Assembly (NCBI GenBank): GCA_025458035.1
Contig: JALOTH010000042.1
Location: forward strand, 1 to 45,188
DNA: 45,188 nucleotides
Direction of reading: 5' to 3'
Source of the DNA: Rhodospirillales bacterium
GTDB taxonomy: Bacteria; Pseudomonadota; Alphaproteobacteria; Rhodospirillales; Defluviicoccaceae
Program-made: the position numbers and the translations under genes
Part shown: positions 42,883-45,188 of the stretch, piece by piece
How the letters are laid out: each line of letters starts with the position of its first letter
How positions within the stretch are numbered: position 1 is the stretch's first letter
The notes under the pieces: generated by a model
Database searches by the model: none
What the model was told of the DNA's origin: nothing
Seen by the model: the letters and a program-made list of their open reading frames with translations, nothing else

Positions 42883-43836
42883 TCAGATGACGTCGGCGGG
42901 GGCGAGCCGGCAGCCCACGCCGCCGTCACCCCGTTCGAGCTGCAGCGTCGCGTGATGAATGCCGAAGCGGGCGTCGAGTTCGGCCGCAACCGCATGCAGG
43001 AAGGCGTCATTCCCGGCATCGTCCGGCCTCACCAGGTGGGCGGTCAACGCCACCCGTGTCGTGCTCAGGGGCCAGATGTGCAGGTCGTGAACAGCGGCGA
43101 CCCCTGGCAGCCCGGCAAGGTAGTCCTCGACGGCACCCGCATCGATGGCGGCCGGCACCGCGTCGAGGGCAAGCCGCGTCGATTCGGCGAGCAGGCCCCA
43201 GGTGCCGGCGGTGATGACGAACGCGATGAGCAGGCTGAGCGCCGGGTCGATCCACAACCAGCCGGTTGCCCCCATCAGCAGCGCCCCGGCAACGACGGCG
43301 AGCGAAACTCCCGCATCGGCGGCCATGTGCAGGAAGGCGCCGCGAATGTTCAGATCGGTCCTGCGGCCGGCCATGAACAACGCCGCCGTCGCGCCGTTGA
43401 TGACGACGCCCACCGCAGCGACGGCGATGACGACGGTGCCGTCAACCGGTTGCGGATCGGCCACGCGGCGCACCGCTTCCAAAGTGATGGCGCCGACCGC
43501 GATCAGCAGCAGCACGGCATTGGCGAGGGCGGCGAGAATCGACGATCGGCCATAGCCGTAGGTCCAGCGCCTGTTGGGCCGCCGCCGTCCGGCCCACAGC
43601 GCCGTCCATGCCAAGACCAAGCTGAGCACATCACTCAAGTTGTGGCCGGCGTCCGCAAGCAGGGCGAGGGAGTCGGCGAGGAAGCCGGCAACCGCCTCGA
43701 CGGCGACAAAGCCGATGTTGAGGGCAACGCCGAGGGCGAACGCCCGGTCGGTGGCTGTTGCCGCCAGCGGCTCGCCATGGCTGCTGCCGGCTCCACGCTC
43801 GAGCGGCCGATGGTGGGAGGGACGATCAGCCGTCAT
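42883..43836 (-). CDS. CDF family cation efflux protein (CzcD/ZitB-like)
   Basis: A 317-residue cation diffusion facilitator. Six membrane spans lie between about residues 30 and 215. The metal-binding HxxxD pairs are in TM2 (LADAGHNLSDVL) and TM5 (HMAADAGVSL). A cytoplasmic C-terminal domain follows, with GVAAVHDLHIWPL and FGIHHATLQLE, which bind metal and mediate dimer contact. The pattern points to Zn(2+), Co(2+) or Cd(2+) export. The start at 43836 has GAGGGG upstream. It may export metal taken up by the CbiM system, but this is speculation. Confidence 0.88.
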   Translation of the reverse strand: MTADRPSHHRPLERGAGSSHGEPLAATATDRAFALGVALNIGFVAVEAVAGFLADSLALLADAGHNLSDVLSLVLAWTALWAGRRRPNRRWTYGYGRSSILAALANAVLLLIAVGAITLEAVRRVADPQPVDGTVVIAVAAVGVVINGATAALFMAGRRTDLNIRGAFLHMAADAGVSLAVVAGALLMGATGWLWIDPALSLLIAFVITAGTWGLLAESTRLALDAVPAAIDAGAVEDYLAGLPGVAAVHDLHIWPLSTTRVALTAHLVRPDDAGNDAFLHAVAAELDARFGIHHATLQLERGDGGVGCRLAPADVI

Positions 43837-44081
43837 CGGTCCCCTCGGTGGTCCTGCCGATATCGAGCCGCGCCCAGCGCGGGCACGTCGTCGGCATGTG
43901 CGGCATAGCTGTCGGCGCACCCGCATTGCGACATGGGAGTTACCTTACCCGATTTCCTCGCCGGCGATGGAAGCGACGTTCGCCGCCGCCGGTGTTCCCG
44001 GTCCGCCCGGCGGTTGCCGGCAAGCGCGGCAACCGCTAGAACGACGTCCATCCCCTCCTCCTCGCCAGTCCGGGAGCCGCC

Positions 44082-45188
44082 ATGGCCGCCTACCAATACA
44101 TCTACGTGATGAAAGGGCTGACGAAAATCTTCCCCGGTGGCCGCGAGGTGTTCAAGGGGATCACCCTGTCGTTCTACCCCGGCGCCAAGATCGGCGTCCT
44201 CGGCGTCAACGGTTCGGGCAAGTCGACGCTGCTGAAGATCATGGCCGGCCTCGATGCCGATTTCGGCGGCGAGGCGTGGCCGGCGGAGGGCGTGCGTGTC
44301 GGCTACCTGCCGCAGGAACCGCAACTCGATCCGGAAAAATCCGTCCTCGGCAACATCATGGAAGCGGTGGCGCCGACCAAGGCCCTGCTCGACCGCTTCA
44401 ACGAGATCGCCGCCCGCTTCGCCGAACCCATGGACGACGACGAGATGGCAAAGCTGCTGGAAGAGCAGGGCGAACTACAGGAGAAGATCGATGCCGCCGG
44501 CGCCTGGGAGCTGGAGCGCACCATCGAGATCGCCATGGATGCGTTGCGCTGCCCGCCCGGCGATGCCGACGTCACGACGCTGTCGGGCGGCGAGCGCCGC
44601 CGCGTCGCCCTGTGCCGGCTGCTGCTGGAACACCCCGACATGCTGCTGCTGGACGAGCCGACCAACCACCTGGATGCCGAGTCCGTCGCCTGGCTAGAGC
44701 GCTTTCTCAAGGATTACACCGGCACGGTCATGGTGGTCACACACGACCGCTACTTCCTCGACAACGTCACCGGGTGGATCCTCGAACTCGACCGCGGCCG
44801 CGGCATTCCCTACGAGGGCAACTATTCCAACTGGCTGGAACAAAAGCAAAAGCGCCTCGAAATCGAGGAAAAGCAGGAGGCGGCACGACAGCGCACGCTG
44901 GCCCATGAGCTTGAGTGGATCCGCGCCAGCCCGCGCGCCCGCCAAGCGAAATCGAAGGCGCGCATCACCGCCTATGAATCGCTGCTGGCGGCGGCGGCAG
45001 ACGCGCAGAGCGGCATGGCGCAGATCGTCATTCCGCCGGGCCCACGGCTCGGTTCCCTTGTCATCGAGGCCGAACAGGTGGTGAAGGGGTATGGCGAGCG
45101 GCTGCTCATCGACGATTTGTCATTCAAGCTACCGCCCGGCGGCATCATCGGCGTCATCGGTCCCAACGGTGCCGGTAAGACGACCCTG
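44082..45188 (+). CDS. ettA: Energy-dependent translational throttle protein EttA (partial)
   Basis: An ABC-F ATPase that binds the ribosomal E site and regulates the first elongation steps. The frame is open to the window end (369 codons seen of about 555). It starts [20 protein letters not shown], the EttA signature. ABC1 has Walker [10 protein letters not shown] near 46, the LSGGE signature and DEPTNHLD near 190. The arm and linker regions follow ([20 protein letters not shown]). Walker A of the second domain (GPNGAGKTT) falls at the very edge. It lies divergent from the CDF gene. Confidence 0.92.
   Translation, partial: MAAYQYIYVMKGLTKIFPGGREVFKGITLSFYPGAKIGVLGVNGSGKSTLLKIMAGLDADFGGEAWPAEGVRVGYLPQEPQLDPEKSVLGNIMEAVAPTKALLDRFNEIAARFAEPMDDDEMAKLLEEQGELQEKIDAAGAWELERTIEIAMDALRCPPGDADVTTLSGGERRRVALCRLLLEHPDMLLLDEPTNHLDAESVAWLERFLKDYTGTVMVVTHDRYFLDNVTGWILELDRGRGIPYEGNYSNWLEQKQKRLEIEEKQEAARQRTLAHELEWIRASPRARQAKSKARITAYESLLAAAADAQSGMAQIVIPPGPRLGSLVIEAEQVVKGYGERLLIDDLSFKLPPGGIIGVIGPNGAGKTTL

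Noticed and set aside
1-45188. CRISPR array, insertion sequence or complete prophage
   Set aside because: No regularly spaced direct repeats, no transposase with flanking inverted repeats and no phage structural genes were found; the lysozyme-like gene alone is not enough.

Overview
The window is a GC-rich, densely coded stretch of an alphaproteobacterial chromosome. A Rhodospirillales-type relative is the best guess (inference). Support: CtrA next to flagellar FliI/FliJ, the alphaproteobacterial ChvI-ChvG-HprK-RapZ-EIIA-HPr-EI cluster with a short HprK, an alphaproteobacterial-type LexA, a VPLPA-CTERM protein, and a periplasmic-type PHB depolymerase with a type II catalytic domain.

Layout. 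1-7.5 kb: probable yajC start, a DUF815 ATPase, an agmatinase-family enzyme, a DUF4332 protein, an XpaC/TelA operon, a Crp/Fnr regulator, LexA, a small conserved protein and a coiled-coil membrane protein. 7.5-14.1 kb: an apparent DSF quorum-sensing module. It has the DSF synthase RpfF, an RpfC-type hybrid kinase with the short DSF-sensor segment, and a REC-PAS-PAS-GGDEF-EAL protein where Xanthomonas would have the HD-GYP protein RpfG. 14.4-15.4 kb: a TacA/TacT toxin-antitoxin pair, then a truncated gamma-glutamylcyclotransferase gene that stops at the 3' end of tRNA-Arg(CCT). 15.5-18.3 kb: fliJ-fliI divergent from ctrA, with a CtrA-like box between them. 18.3-22.3 kb: gph, glmU and a damaged glmS. 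22.4-28.8 kb: the regulatory PTS with RapZ, HprK and ChvG/ChvI. 28.9-31.6 kb: nickel/cobalt uptake genes (DUF4198, CbiM, CbiL-like) and a lipoprotein. 31.7-36 kb: NudC, a GNAT, a GH19-like lysozyme, YbaB, RecR and pirin. 36.5-45.2 kb: a VPLPA-CTERM protein, a damaged ppc, a secreted repeat protein, a PHB depolymerase, a CDF exporter and the start of EttA.

How the genes fit together. RpfF would make a diffusible fatty-acid signal and RpfC would sense it and relay phosphate through its HPt domain. The adjacent REC-GGDEF-EAL protein is the obvious candidate to turn this into a change in cyclic-di-GMP, which commonly affects motility and the CtrA cell cycle. The PTS genes have no sugar permease and probably sense PEP and nitrogen or carbon state. 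RapZ and glmU/glmS place cell-wall amino-sugar synthesis next to that sensor.

Integrity. Two core genes, glmS and ppc, each carry a short internal deletion with a frameshift. At glmS there is also a perfect 99-bp inverted repeat that removes the glmS start and replaces the end of glmU. These may be real rearrangements or assembly errors; sequence alone cannot decide, and the exact 99-bp length makes an assembly artefact a serious possibility.
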